A stretch of 64,000 nucleotides of DNA from Pseudosporangium ferrugineum (GTDB lineage Bacteria > Actinomycetota > Actinomycetes > Mycobacteriales > Micromonosporaceae), in assembly GCF_003002065.1 (NCBI RefSeq), contig NZ_PVZG01000016.1, positions 124,001 to 188,000 of the forward strand, given 5' to 3'. Shown here one piece after another: positions 41,466 to 49,919 of this stretch. The notes beneath the pieces were generated by a model that saw nothing but the letters and a program-made list of their open reading frames with translations, was not told the origin of the DNA and did no database searches. Position 1 is the first letter of the stretch, and each line of letters opens with the position of its first letter. Both the position numbers and the translations under genes were made by a program.

Positions 41466-42964
41466 TGGCGGGACGGCTGTACGGGGTCGGCCTCGGCCCC
41501 GGCGACCCCGAGCTGGTCACCGTCAAGGCCGCCCGGCTCATCGCCGGGGCGGACGTGGTGGCGTACCACGCGGCCCGGCACGGCCGGTCGAACGCGCGGG
41601 CGATCGCGGCGGGATACCTGCGTGAGGGGCAGCTCGAGGAGCCGCTGATCTACCCCGTGACCACCGGGACGACCGACCACCCCGGCGGCTACCAGGGCGC
41701 GATCGACGAGTTCTACACGGCGAGCGCCGAGCGGCTGGCCGCCCACCTGGACGCCGGGCGCGACGTCGTGGTGCTGGCCGAGGGCGACCCGTTCTTCTAC
41801 GGCTCCTACATGCACATGCACAAGCGGCTGGCGCACCGCTACGAGACCACGGTGGTGCCCGGCGTGACCTCGGTGAGCGCCGCGTCGGCCGTGCTCGGGC
41901 GCCCCCTCATGGAACGCGACGAGACCCTGACGGTCCTGCCGGGCACCCTGCCACCGGCCGAGCTGGCGGCGAGGCTGGCGAGCACCGACTCCGCCGCGAT
42001 CATGAAGCTGGGCCGTACGTTCGAGGGCGTCCGCGAGGCGCTGACCCTGGCCGGCCGCCTCGACGACGCCTGGTACGTCGAACGCGCCACCACCGACCGG
42101 GAACGCCGGGGCCGGATGGCGGACATCGACCCGGCCACCGTGCCGTACTTCTCCCTGGCGCTGCTGCCCAGCCCCGCCGCCACCGCGTTCGGCGCGCCCG
42201 CGGAGGAGCCGCCCCAGCCGGCTCCCGGCCAGGTCACGGTCGTCGGCCTGGGGCCGGGCGCGCAAGAATGGCTGACCCCCGAGGCCCGGGCCGCGCTGGC
42301 CGGGGCCGACGACGTGGTGGGCTACGGCCCGTACGTCGACCGCGTTCCGGCCAGGCCGGGGCAGCGGCGGCACGCGTCGGACAACCGGGTCGAGGCCGAA
42401 CGGGCGGCCTTCGCGCTGGACCTGGCCAAGCGCGGGCGGCGGGTCGCGGTCGTGTCCTCCGGCGACCCGGGCGTCTTCGCGATGGCCGCCGCGGTGCTGG
42501 AGGTCAGCGAGGATCCGCAGTGGAAGGACGTGCCGGTCCGGGTCGTGCCGGGGCTGACCGCGGCCCAGGCCGTGGCGAGCCGGGCGGGCGCGCCGCTGGG
42601 CCACGACTTCTGCGTCCTGTCCCTCTCCGACCGGCTCAAGCCGTGGGAGATCATCGCGTCCCGCCTGGCCGCGGCGGCGAGCGCCGACCTGGTGATCGCG
42701 ATCTACAACCCGGCCTCGCAGAGCCGCAAGGAGCAGCTGGTGCGCGCCCGTGCCCTGCTGCTGGAGCACCGCGACCCGCACACGCCGGTGGTGGTCGGCC
42801 GGGACGTCGGCGGCCCGCAGGAGGCGGTACGCGTGACCACGCTCGGCGACCTCGACCCGGCCACGATCGACATGCGCTGCCTGCTCATCGTGGGTTCCAG
42901 CCGCACGAGGGTGGTGACCCGGGGCGACGGCACGGCCCAGGTGTTCACCCCGCGCAGCTACTGA
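41465..42964 (+). CDS. cobIJ: Fused precorrin-2 C20-methyltransferase / precorrin-3B C17-methyltransferase
   Basis: A 499-residue fusion of two tetrapyrrole methylases. The CobI half (1-240) has YGVGLGPGDPELVTVKAARLI, VVLAEGDPFFYGSYMHMH and VVPGVTSVSAASAVLGRPL. After an Ala/Pro linker (EEPPQPAPGQ) the CobJ half (255-499) has VTVVGLGPGAQEWLTPEA, VAVVSSGDPGVFAMA, LSDRLKPWEII and IYNPASQSRKEQ. The first makes precorrin-3A, the second makes precorrin-4 by ring contraction. Such fusions are common in actinobacteria. ATG 41465 overlaps the cobH stop. The end overlaps the convergent cobK by 20 bp. Confidence 0.96.
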   Translation: MAGRLYGVGLGPGDPELVTVKAARLIAGADVVAYHAARHGRSNARAIAAGYLREGQLEEPLIYPVTTGTTDHPGGYQGAIDEFYTASAERLAAHLDAGRDVVVLAEGDPFFYGSYMHMHKRLAHRYETTVVPGVTSVSAASAVLGRPLMERDETLTVLPGTLPPAELAARLASTDSAAIMKLGRTFEGVREALTLAGRLDDAWYVERATTDRERRGRMADIDPATVPYFSLALLPSPAATAFGAPAEEPPQPAPGQVTVVGLGPGAQEWLTPEARAALAGADDVVGYGPYVDRVPARPGQRRHASDNRVEAERAAFALDLAKRGRRVAVVSSGDPGVFAMAAAVLEVSEDPQWKDVPVRVVPGLTAAQAVASRAGAPLGHDFCVLSLSDRLKPWEIIASRLAAAASADLVIAIYNPASQSRKEQLVRARALLLEHRDPHTPVVVGRDVGGPQEAVRVTTLGDLDPATIDMRCLLIVGSSRTRVVTRGDGTAQVFTPRSY

Positions 42965-43694
42965 GCCATTCCACCGCCCCGGCGACGGTCGCGGTGCCCG
43001 GCAGCCCCGGGGGCAGCGCCGGCCGGTCGATCATCACCACCGGGAGGCCCAGGTCGCGGGCCGCGTCCAGCTTGGCCGCCGCGCCGCCGCTGTCCTTGGT
43101 GACCAGCACGTCGACGCGGTGGGCCAGCATCAGGTCGCGCTCGGCCCCGACGGTGAACGGTCCCCTGTCGAGCAGCACGGCGAGCCGGCGCGGCATCGGC
43201 GGCTCGGGGGGCTCGACCGACCTGGCGAGGAACCAGCACCCGTCGAGCGCGGCGAAGGCGGCGATCGTCTGGCGGCCGGTGGTGAGGAAGACGCGCCGGC
43301 CCAGGGTGGGCACCAGTGCGGCGGCCCCGGCCGGGTTCGGCACCCGGTGCCACCGGTCGCCCGGCCGTTCAGCCCAGCCCGGGCGGCGCAGCACGAGCAG
43401 GGGCACGCCGGCGACCGGGCAGGCCAGCGCCGCGTGGCCGGTCATCGTGGCGGCGAACGGGTGCGTGGCGTCGACGACCGCGCCGACGCTCTCGTCGCGG
43501 AGGTAGCGGACCAGGCCGTCGACGCCGCCGAAGCCGCCGATCCGCACCTCGCCCGGGGGCAGCAGCGGCGCCGTCGTCCGCCCGGCCAGCGACGTGATCA
43601 CCCGCGCACCGCCCGGCGCCAGCTCGGTCGCGAGCCGCCGCGCCTCGGTGGTGCCCCCCAGGATCAGGACCGGGCGGCCGGTCAGCTCCGGCAT
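42945..43694 (-). CDS. cobK: Precorrin-6A reductase
   Basis: A 249-residue CobK/CbiJ enzyme. It opens with VLILGGTTEARRLA, then SLAGRT, GGFGGVDGLVRYL, VDATHPFAATMTGHA, FLTTGRQTIAAF and DVLVTKDSGGAAAKLDAAR, all hallmarks of the family. It reduces precorrin-6A to 6B with NADPH. ATG 43694 lies within the end of cobM (13-bp overlap), so it is the last gene of the cobL-cobM-cobK operon. Its 3' end overlaps cobIJ on the other strand. Confidence 0.95.
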   Translation of the reverse strand: MPELTGRPVLILGGTTEARRLATELAPGGARVITSLAGRTTAPLLPPGEVRIGGFGGVDGLVRYLRDESVGAVVDATHPFAATMTGHAALACPVAGVPLLVLRRPGWAERPGDRWHRVPNPAGAAALVPTLGRRVFLTTGRQTIAAFAALDGCWFLARSVEPPEPPMPRRLAVLLDRGPFTVGAERDLMLAHRVDVLVTKDSGGAAAKLDAARDLGLPVVMIDRPALPPGLPGTATVAGAVEWLSSCAG

Positions 43695-44425
43695 CGCTCG
43701 GCGGAGTACAGGTGGCTGTCCGGGAACTGCGACGCGGTCAGAGCCGCGCCGACCACGATCACCGCCGTACGCCGGATGCCGGCCCCGATCACCTTCCCGG
43801 CGATGTCGGCCAGGGTGCCACGCAGGATCACTTCGTCCTCGCGGCTCGCCCGGGCCACGACCGCCACCGGGCACTGCGGGCCGTAGTTCGGGAGCAGCTC
43901 CGCCACCACCGCCTCGATCCGCTGGACGGCGAGGTGCAGCACCATCGTGGCCCGGCTCGCGCCCAGCGTCGCCAGGTCCTCCCCCGGTGGCATCGCCGTG
44001 GCGCGTTCCGCCGTACGGGTCAGGATCACGGTCTGTGCCACCTCGGGGACGGTCAGCTCCCGGGCCAGCGACGCGGCGGCCGCGGCGAAGGCCGGCACCC
44101 CGGGGACCACCTCGTACGGGACGCCCACGGCGTCGAGGCGGCGCATCTGCTCGGCCACCGCGCTGAAGACGGACGGGTCGCCGGAGTGCAGCCGGGCCAC
44201 GTCGTGCCCGGCGCGGGTGGCGTCGACCATCTCGGCGACGATCCGGTCCAGGTCCAGGTTCGCGGTGTCGACCAGGCGCGCGCCGGGCGGGCACGCGTCG
44301 AGGAGTTCCCGCGGGACGAGGCTGCCCGCGTACAGGCAGACCGGTGCGGTCCCGAGGATGCGCTGCCCGCGTACCGTGATCAGGTCCGCGGCCCCGGGCC
44401 CCGCGCCGATGAAGTGGACCGTCAC
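43682..44425 (-). CDS. cobM: Precorrin-4 C11-methyltransferase
   Basis: A 247-residue tetrapyrrole methylase of the CobM/CbiF type: VHFIGAGPGAADLITVRGQRIL, CLYAGSLVPRELL, DVARLHSGDPSVFSAVAEQ and YEVVPGVPAFAAAAASLARELT. It converts precorrin-4 to precorrin-5. GTG 44425 overlaps the cobL stop (GTGA), and the end overlaps cobK by 13 bp. Its operon has no visible riboswitch. Confidence 0.95.
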   Translation of the reverse strand: MTVHFIGAGPGAADLITVRGQRILGTAPVCLYAGSLVPRELLDACPPGARLVDTANLDLDRIVAEMVDATRAGHDVARLHSGDPSVFSAVAEQMRRLDAVGVPYEVVPGVPAFAAAAASLARELTVPEVAQTVILTRTAERATAMPPGEDLATLGASRATMVLHLAVQRIEAVVAELLPNYGPQCPVAVVARASREDEVILRGTLADIAGKVIGAGIRRTAVIVVGAALTASQFPDSHLYSAERCRS

Positions 44426-45630
44426 GGCTTGACCGTCGCCCAGATCGTGACCGGCATCATCGCTCTCCATCCCGTGAACCCGCCGACCGGCGACGCCCGC
44501 TGCACCGCGACCCGGGTCAGTTCCCCGCCGAGCTTGCCGTACCAGCCGGCCAGCACCGCCTCCGACTCGAGCGTCACCGCGTTCGCCACCAGCCTGCCGC
44601 CTGCCGGCAGCGCCTCCCACGCGGCCTCGACGACCCCGTCGCGCGTCACGCCGCCGCCGATGAACACCACGTCGGGCGCGGGCAGTCCGGCCAGGGCGCC
44701 GGGTGCGCGACCGACGACAACCCTGAGCCTGGGTACGCCCAGAGCACCCGCGTTCGCCTCCACCCGGGCGGCCCGCTCGGGCGACGACTCGACGGCGATC
44801 GCCCGGCAGGCCCGATGGCTGCGCATCCACTCGATCGCGATGCTGCCGGACCCGGCGCCGACGTCCCACAGCAGCTCACCCGGCTGCGGGCCGAGCACCG
44901 CGAGGGTCACCGCCCGCACCTCCCGCTTGGTGAGCTGTCCGTCGCTGTCGTACGCGTCGTCGGGCAGCCCCGGCGTCAACGGCCGCCGCGCCCCGCCCCG
45001 GCCGCACTCGATCGCGATCACGTGGAGCGGATCGACGCCGGCCAGGTCGACGGTGGCGGCCGGCCCGCCGCGGATCGTCTCGTCCTCGCCGCCGAGCCGG
45101 GAGAGGACGGTGACGGTGCTGCCGGCGTACCCGCGGGCGGTGAGCAGCTCCGCGACCAGCGCGGGCGTCCCGGCGTCGCGGCCGAGCACCAGGATGCGGC
45201 GGCCCGGGTGGATCAGCGGGTGCAGCTCCTCGACCGGCGCGGTGACCAGGCTGAGAACGTCGACCTCCGCGAGGGGCCAGCCCAGCCGGGCGGCGGCCAG
45301 CGACACCGACGACGGGTGCGGGATGACGTCGAAGCGGTCCACGTACCGCCGCAGGGTGGCGCCGATGCCGTGGAACATCGGGTCGCCGCTGGCCAGGACG
45401 GCGATCCTGCGGCCGCGGTGGCGTTCGAGCAGGCCGGGCAGGGCGGGCAGCAGCGGGGTGGGCCACGGCACGCGTTCGGCGGCCACCTCGGTCGGGAGCA
45501 GGGCGAGCTGGCGGTCGCTGCCGAGGATCACGTCGGCGGCGGTCAGCGCGGCGGTGGCCGTACCCGCGAGTCCCGGCCACCCGTCGGCGCCGATGCCGAC
45601 CACGGTGAGCCCGGCGGGGTTGTCAGTCAC
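44422..45630 (-). CDS. cobL: Precorrin-6B C5,15-methyltransferase (decarboxylating)
   Basis: A 402-residue two-domain enzyme. The N-terminal CbiE-like tetrapyrrole methylase has LTVVGIGADGWPGL, ILGSDRQLALL, VLASGDPMFHGIGATL and PHPSSVSLAAARLGWPL. The C-terminal CbiT-like Rossmann methyltransferase has LTKREVRAVTLAVLGPQPGELLWDVGAGSGSIAIEWMR and VFIGGGVTRDGV. It methylates C-5 and C-15 and decarboxylates ring C to give precorrin-8X. GTG 45630 is the operon's first gene. It is divergent from the PI-PLC gene with 57 bp between. Confidence 0.96.
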   Translation of the reverse strand: MTDNPAGLTVVGIGADGWPGLAGTATAALTAADVILGSDRQLALLPTEVAAERVPWPTPLLPALPGLLERHRGRRIAVLASGDPMFHGIGATLRRYVDRFDVIPHPSSVSLAAARLGWPLAEVDVLSLVTAPVEELHPLIHPGRRILVLGRDAGTPALVAELLTARGYAGSTVTVLSRLGGEDETIRGGPAATVDLAGVDPLHVIAIECGRGGARRPLTPGLPDDAYDSDGQLTKREVRAVTLAVLGPQPGELLWDVGAGSGSIAIEWMRSHRACRAIAVESSPERAARVEANAGALGVPRLRVVVGRAPGALAGLPAPDVVFIGGGVTRDGVVEAAWEALPAGGRLVANAVTLESEAVLAGWYGKLGGELTRVAVQRASPVGGFTGWRAMMPVTIWATVKP

Positions 45631-45687
45631 GCCGGTGACGGTAACTCCGGTGCGGCCGGACGCTTCCCCCGCACCCCGGAGATCGAT

Positions 45688-46680
45688 ATGTTTCCCTGCA
45701 TGAAGCGCGTCCTCGCCGCCGCCGCCCTGTCCCTCGCCCTGATCGCGGTGCCCGGCGCCGCACTCGCCGCGGATGCCTCCTACCGGACGCTGAGCGCGGC
45801 GAACGACCCCGACTGGATGCGCTCGGTGCCCGACGGCGCCAGCCTCGCGGCGCTGTCCGTGCCCGGCACGCACGGGACGATGTCGATCCACGGCGGGTCG
45901 CTCACCCAGACGCAGGAGGACTTCGGCAACAGCGGGGGCACGCTCGCGCGGCAGCTCACCGCGGGCATCCGCATGATCGACATCCGGGCCCGGGTGAACG
46001 ACGGCAACACGTTCACGATCCACCACGGCGCGGTCTACCAGAACGCCAACTTCACCGACGTCGTGCGGGTGCTGACCGACTTCCTGGCCGCCCACCCGGC
46101 CGAGACCGTGATCATGCGGCTCAAGCAGGAGTGCACCGGCGAACTCGGATCGTGTACGGACGTTCCGGGCCAGAAGAGCTTCCCGGACATCTTCGACTCC
46201 TACCGTACGCCGGTGTTCTGGCAGCCGTCGGTGACGCGGTCCGCGGCGGCTGCCACCCCCACGCTCGGTGAGGTGCGGGGCAAGGTCGTGCTGGCCGTCC
46301 TGCACGGCGCCCACGGCAGCCCGATCGAGCATTACGGGCTGGCCCAGTTCGCCACCTGGACGGACGGCTCGTCCACGTACATCCAGGACAACTACACCGT
46401 GCCGAACGTGGGGGCCATCGCCACCAAGCGTGACCAGGTACGCCGCTTCCTCGACGCGACCAACGCCGGCGACCCCACGAAGATCTACGTGAACTTCGGC
46501 TCCGGTTCCAGCCTCTTCGCCCAGCCGCAGCAGGTGGCGGGCGGTGCGTTCGGGGTCCAGGGGGTCGACCCGTTCCTGCTCACGTACCTGAACGAGGGCC
46601 ACGGCCTGACCCGCACCGGCGTCCTCATGCTGGACTTCCCCGGCAGCGGCCTGCTCCAGAAGATCATCTCGTACAACTAG
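45688..46680 (+). CDS. Secreted phosphatidylinositol-specific phospholipase C-like protein
   Basis: A 330-residue exported protein. A signal peptide (residues 1-28, ending ALA) precedes a PI-PLC X-type barrel. LSVPGTHGTMSIHGG places the general base His62, TFTIHHGAVY the general acid His112 or His113, and IRMIDIRAR the arginine/aspartate segment. Bacterial enzymes of this class cleave phosphatidylinositol or GPI anchors without Ca2+. ATG 45688 has GGAG 6 bases before it; the alternative ATG 45700 starts directly at the basic part of the signal. It is monocistronic. Substrate range is not predictable. Confidence 0.88.
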   Translation: MFPCMKRVLAAAALSLALIAVPGAALAADASYRTLSAANDPDWMRSVPDGASLAALSVPGTHGTMSIHGGSLTQTQEDFGNSGGTLARQLTAGIRMIDIRARVNDGNTFTIHHGAVYQNANFTDVVRVLTDFLAAHPAETVIMRLKQECTGELGSCTDVPGQKSFPDIFDSYRTPVFWQPSVTRSAAAATPTLGEVRGKVVLAVLHGAHGSPIEHYGLAQFATWTDGSSTYIQDNYTVPNVGAIATKRDQVRRFLDATNAGDPTKIYVNFGSGSSLFAQPQQVAGGAFGVQGVDPFLLTYLNEGHGLTRTGVLMLDFPGSGLLQKIISYN

Positions 46681-46820
46681 TTTTTCGGCTCCTCATTGAG
46701 CCTTCGCCCGCTGAACCGCGTAGTACCCGTCGACGGCCACCGCGAGACCGGGTCGTCACGTCCGCCGCCAGGGGGTGGGTGGGCAACGACGGGCAGACGA
46801 CAGCCGGGCGGGTGAGACCG

Positions 46821-48323
46821 ATGGCGCGACCAGGGCCGACGATGTACGAGACCTACGAGGACCAGCGGCCGGTCCGCGATTTCTGGGAGCAGCCCGACCT
46901 CAACGAGGGCGTGCCGCGCGGCGACATCGTCGTCGAGGCCCCCGGGTCGCCCGGGGGCTGGCAGGGCTCCGGGCCGCCGGTCGCCACCGACGACCGCCCG
47001 CCGGCCGAGGCGACCTCCGGGAACCGCCTGCTCACGGTCCTGCTGTTCTTCGCCGGGCTGGCCACCAGCCTGGCGCTGTGGCTCTTCGAGACCGAGGCCG
47101 GCGCGATCGGCGACACGCCGTCGCTGCTGATGGCCGTCGGCCGGCTGACCGGCCTGGCCGGCGGCTACGTCCTGTTCATCCAGCTGCTGATGATGAGCCG
47201 GGTCTCGTTCCTCGAGGAATGGGTCGGCGCCCGCGACCTGCTGCGCTGGCACCGGTGGCTGGGCACCTCGCTGGTCGTCCTGGTCGCGGCCCACATCGTC
47301 TTCATCGTCTACGGGTACGCCCTGACGGCCGAGACCGGCGTCGTCGACCAGGGCTGGACGATGATCACCACGTTCCCGGACATGCTCAGCGCCACGGTCG
47401 CCACGGGCCTGCTGGTGTTCATCAGCCTCATCTCGATCCGGGCGGCCCGCTCGAAGCTCCCGTACGAGCTGTGGCACCTGCTGCACCTGACCGCGTACCT
47501 GGTGCTGCTGCTCGGCTACGGCCACCAGGTCGCGATGGGCGCCAACCTCTCGGGCAAGTTCGCCGACCTCTTCTGGCCGGGCCTGGGCGCCCTGGTGATC
47601 GCCGCGGTCGTCTGGGGCCGCCTGATCGAGCCGGTCTGGCTGAACGTCCGCCACCGCTTCGAGGTCGCCGAGGTGGTCGCCGAGGGCACGAACACATTCT
47701 CGATCTACATCGACGGCAGGAACCTGGACAAGCTCCCCGCCCAGGCCGGCCAGTTCATGCGCTGGCGCTTCCTCACCCGCAACGGCTGGTGGCAGTCCCA
47801 CCCGTTCTCCCTCTCCGCGGCCCCCAACTCCCAGTGGGTACGCCTCACCGTCACCGCGGTCGGCGGCCACACCGCCCAGCTCGCCGAGATGGAACGCGGC
47901 ACACCCGTCTGGGCGGAGGGCCCGTTCGGCACCTTCACGGCCCAGCGCCGCACCCGCCGCCGCGCGCTGCTGATCGCGGGCGGCAGCGGCATCGCCCCGA
48001 TCCGCGCCCTGCTCGAGGACATGCCGCCGGACACGATCGTGATCTACCGCGCGAGCCGCCCCGACGAACTGGTCTTCCGCGAGGAACTCGAGGACCTGGC
48101 AGAACGCCGCGACGCCTGGGTGCGCTACATCGTCGGCTCCCGCAACGACCCCGGCCCCCGCCGCCTCTTCACGGCGGACGGCCTGCTGGGCCTGGTCCCG
48201 GACGTCAACCGCAGGGACGTGTACCTCTGCGGCCCACCGGGCCTGGTCAGCGCGGCGGTCCAGACACTGCGCGAACTCGAGGTCCCGGACAGCCAGATGC
48301 ACCTCGACCCCTTCGAGTTCTGA
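46821..48323 (+). CDS. Ferric reductase-like membrane flavocytochrome
   Basis: A 500-residue protein. A cytoplasmic N-tail (about 75 residues) precedes six membrane helices (about 80-285). Two helices carry spaced histidines: WHRWLGTSLVVLVAAH and ELWHLLHLTAYL...GYGH, likely ligands of two haems. The cytoplasmic part has an FAD domain (SHPFSLSAAP) and an NAD(P)-binding domain (LIAGGSGIAPIRAL, VYLCGPPGLVSA). It would move electrons from NAD(P)H through FAD and haem to the outer face. ATG 46821 is preferred; GTG 46779 and ATG 46842 are alternatives. The next two genes encode an FMN-binding protein and ApbE, likely its partners. Confidence 0.88.
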   Translation: MARPGPTMYETYEDQRPVRDFWEQPDLNEGVPRGDIVVEAPGSPGGWQGSGPPVATDDRPPAEATSGNRLLTVLLFFAGLATSLALWLFETEAGAIGDTPSLLMAVGRLTGLAGGYVLFIQLLMMSRVSFLEEWVGARDLLRWHRWLGTSLVVLVAAHIVFIVYGYALTAETGVVDQGWTMITTFPDMLSATVATGLLVFISLISIRAARSKLPYELWHLLHLTAYLVLLLGYGHQVAMGANLSGKFADLFWPGLGALVIAAVVWGRLIEPVWLNVRHRFEVAEVVAEGTNTFSIYIDGRNLDKLPAQAGQFMRWRFLTRNGWWQSHPFSLSAAPNSQWVRLTVTAVGGHTAQLAEMERGTPVWAEGPFGTFTAQRRTRRRALLIAGGSGIAPIRALLEDMPPDTIVIYRASRPDELVFREELEDLAERRDAWVRYIVGSRNDPGPRRLFTADGLLGLVPDVNRRDVYLCGPPGLVSAAVQTLRELEVPDSQMHLDPFEF

Positions 48324-48329
48324 CCCCGC

Positions 48330-48391
48330 CCTGTCCCCTGTCCGCCGTCCCCTGTCCGCCGTCCCCTGTCCCCCGTCCCCCGTCCCCCGTC
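48330..48391. repeat. Heptamer tandem repeat
   Basis: Nearly nine copies of a 7-bp unit (CCTGTCC, GCCGTCC, CCCGTCC) run without a break from 48330 to 48391. They fill most of the spacer between the reductase stop (48323) and the FMN-binding gene. The strand is almost purely pyrimidine. Confidence 0.9.
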
Positions 48392-48435
48392 AGCTTTTGA
48401 TCCCATCCCCTTTATTTGTCAGCCGGGAGTTTTTG

Positions 48436-48951
48436 ATGCGACGCAGCACCGCAGCAGCCGTCGGGACCCTGACGGGCGCCGCCCTGATCGTGGGCGTCCG
48501 CCTGAGCGTCTCCGCGCCGGCCGTGCCGGCGGCCGCACCCCCCGCCGTCGACCTGGCCGGCTCGGGCCAGGACGCCCCGCCCAGCAAGAAGCCGTCCGGC
48601 AAGAAGCCCTCGAACTCGGACTCCTCCGACGCCGACGCCGACTCGTCGTCGGAGGGCGCAGCCGGCGGCACCGGCCTGAAGAACGGCATCTTCAAGGGCA
48701 CCGCGGTCAAGAACCCGTACGGCACCATCCAGGTCTCCATCAGGGTCGAAGGCGGCAAAATCACCGCCGCGGACGCCACCTACCCCACAACAGCCGACAG
48801 CGCCACGATCAACCCCCCGGCCATCGCCTCCCTCAAACAGTCCACGGTCCAATCCCAGAGCGCCGACGTCGACGCGGTATCGGGCGCAACCTTCACCAGC
48901 GAGTCGTACGTGAAGTCCCTCCAGGCCGCCATCGACAAGGCCAACGCCTGA
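48436..48951 (+). CDS. Exported FMN-binding domain protein
   Basis: A 171-residue protein. An N-terminal membrane or signal helix (STAAAVGTLTGAALIVGVRLSVSA) precedes a Lys/Ser/Asp-rich linker (about 45-78) and a small FMN_bind domain. DAVSGATFTSESY carries the covalent flavinylation motif, with Thr154 as the expected FMN-phosphodiester acceptor. It would shuttle electrons outside the membrane. ATG 48436 follows GGGAG by 7 bases. It lies between the flavocytochrome and ApbE, which attaches the FMN. Confidence 0.9.
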   Translation: MRRSTAAAVGTLTGAALIVGVRLSVSAPAVPAAAPPAVDLAGSGQDAPPSKKPSGKKPSNSDSSDADADSSSEGAAGGTGLKNGIFKGTAVKNPYGTIQVSIRVEGGKITAADATYPTTADSATINPPAIASLKQSTVQSQSADVDAVSGATFTSESYVKSLQAAIDKANA

Positions 48952-48966
48952 CCCACCCCTCGCGAC

Positions 48967-49026
48967 CAGCGCGGGCGTGGCCAGCGCGGGCGTGGCCAGC
49001 GCGGGCGTGGCCAGCGCGGGCGGCCG
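48967..49026. repeat. 15-bp tandem repeat
   Basis: CAGCGCGGGCGTGGC starts at 48967, 48982, 48997 and 49012. It follows the FMN-binding stop. A second pair of imperfect repeats (GCCGCCCCTGCTCGCCG) follows to about 49100. Nothing else is visible before the apbE promoter. Confidence 0.85.
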
Positions 49027-49155
49027 CGTGGTGTGGCCGGTCTTTGCTACCGGCCGCCCCTGCTCGCCGCTCGCCGGCCGCCGCCCCTGCTCGCCGGCCA
49101 TCGTGGGAGCGCAGGGGCGGGGCGCTCACAGGGTTGACGCGTAGAGTTTCGCGCC

Positions 49156-49905
49156 ATGCACCACGCCGAGCATGTGATGGGAACGGTTGTCAGCATCGAC
49201 CTCGCCGACGACCTTCCCGCACCGGTACTGCGCGCCATGATCGGTGACGTCTGCTCGTGGCTGCACGAGGTGGACCGCCGGTTCAGCACGTACCGTGACG
49301 ACAGCGAGGTCAGCCGCCTCCGCCGCCGCGAGATCGACGTCTCCGATTGCTCGGCCGACCTCCGCCACGTCCTCGAGGCCTGCGCCGACCTGTGGCGGGA
49401 GACGGACGGCTACTTCGACGCGTACGCGGCCGGCCCCTTGGACCCCTCCGGCTACGTCAAGGGCTGGTCCGTGGAGGTCGCCTCCGCACGCCTCGCCGAA
49501 GCAGGCTCGGTGAACCACTGCCTCAACGCGGGCGGCGACATCCGGGCCCGGGGCCTGTCCGCCAAGGGCGAACCCTGGCGCGTCGGCATCCGCCACCCGT
49601 GGGAACCCGACAAGCTCAGCTGGGTCCTGGCCGTCACCGACCGCGCGGTGGCCACCTCGGGAATTTACGAACGCGGCGATCACGTCTTCAACCCCCGTAC
49701 CCGCGAACCGGCCCACGGCCTGCGCTCGGTAACCGTGGTCGGCCCCGACCTGGCCCTGACGGACGCCTACGCGACCGCCGCCCTGGCCATGGGCGAGGCA
49801 GGCCTGGCCTGGCTGGCCAAGCTCACCCCCGAGGGCTACGAATCCGCGGCGGTGACCGACGACGGTCGCGCCTTCACCTCATCCGGCCTCCCCACTGCAG
49901 CCTGA
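49156..49905 (+). CDS. apbE: FAD:protein FMN transferase
   Basis: A 249-residue ApbE-family enzyme: HVMGTVVSIDL, DRRFSTYRDDSEVSRLRR, GYVKGWSVE, LNAGGDIRARG and the Mg2+/FAD segment SGIYERGDHVFNPRTREPAHGL, with LTDAYATAALAMGEAG near the end. It transfers FMN from FAD to Thr/Ser of flavinylation motifs, here most likely Thr154 of the neighbouring FMN-binding protein. No signal peptide is present, although many ApbE proteins are exported. ATG 49156 lies 8 bases after TAGAGT, so it has its own leaderless promoter. Confidence 0.93.
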   Translation: MHHAEHVMGTVVSIDLADDLPAPVLRAMIGDVCSWLHEVDRRFSTYRDDSEVSRLRRREIDVSDCSADLRHVLEACADLWRETDGYFDAYAAGPLDPSGYVKGWSVEVASARLAEAGSVNHCLNAGGDIRARGLSAKGEPWRVGIRHPWEPDKLSWVLAVTDRAVATSGIYERGDHVFNPRTREPAHGLRSVTVVGPDLALTDAYATAALAMGEAGLAWLAKLTPEGYESAAVTDDGRAFTSSGLPTAA

Positions 49906-49919
49906 CCGCACGGCTGCCC

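Noticed and set aside
45631-45687. Riboswitch before cobL
   Set aside because: The 57-bp gap is too short and has no aptamer elements.
44815-45687. N-terminal extension of the PI-PLC protein
   Set aside because: It is antisense to cobL. The signal peptide and ribosome binding site place the start at 45688.
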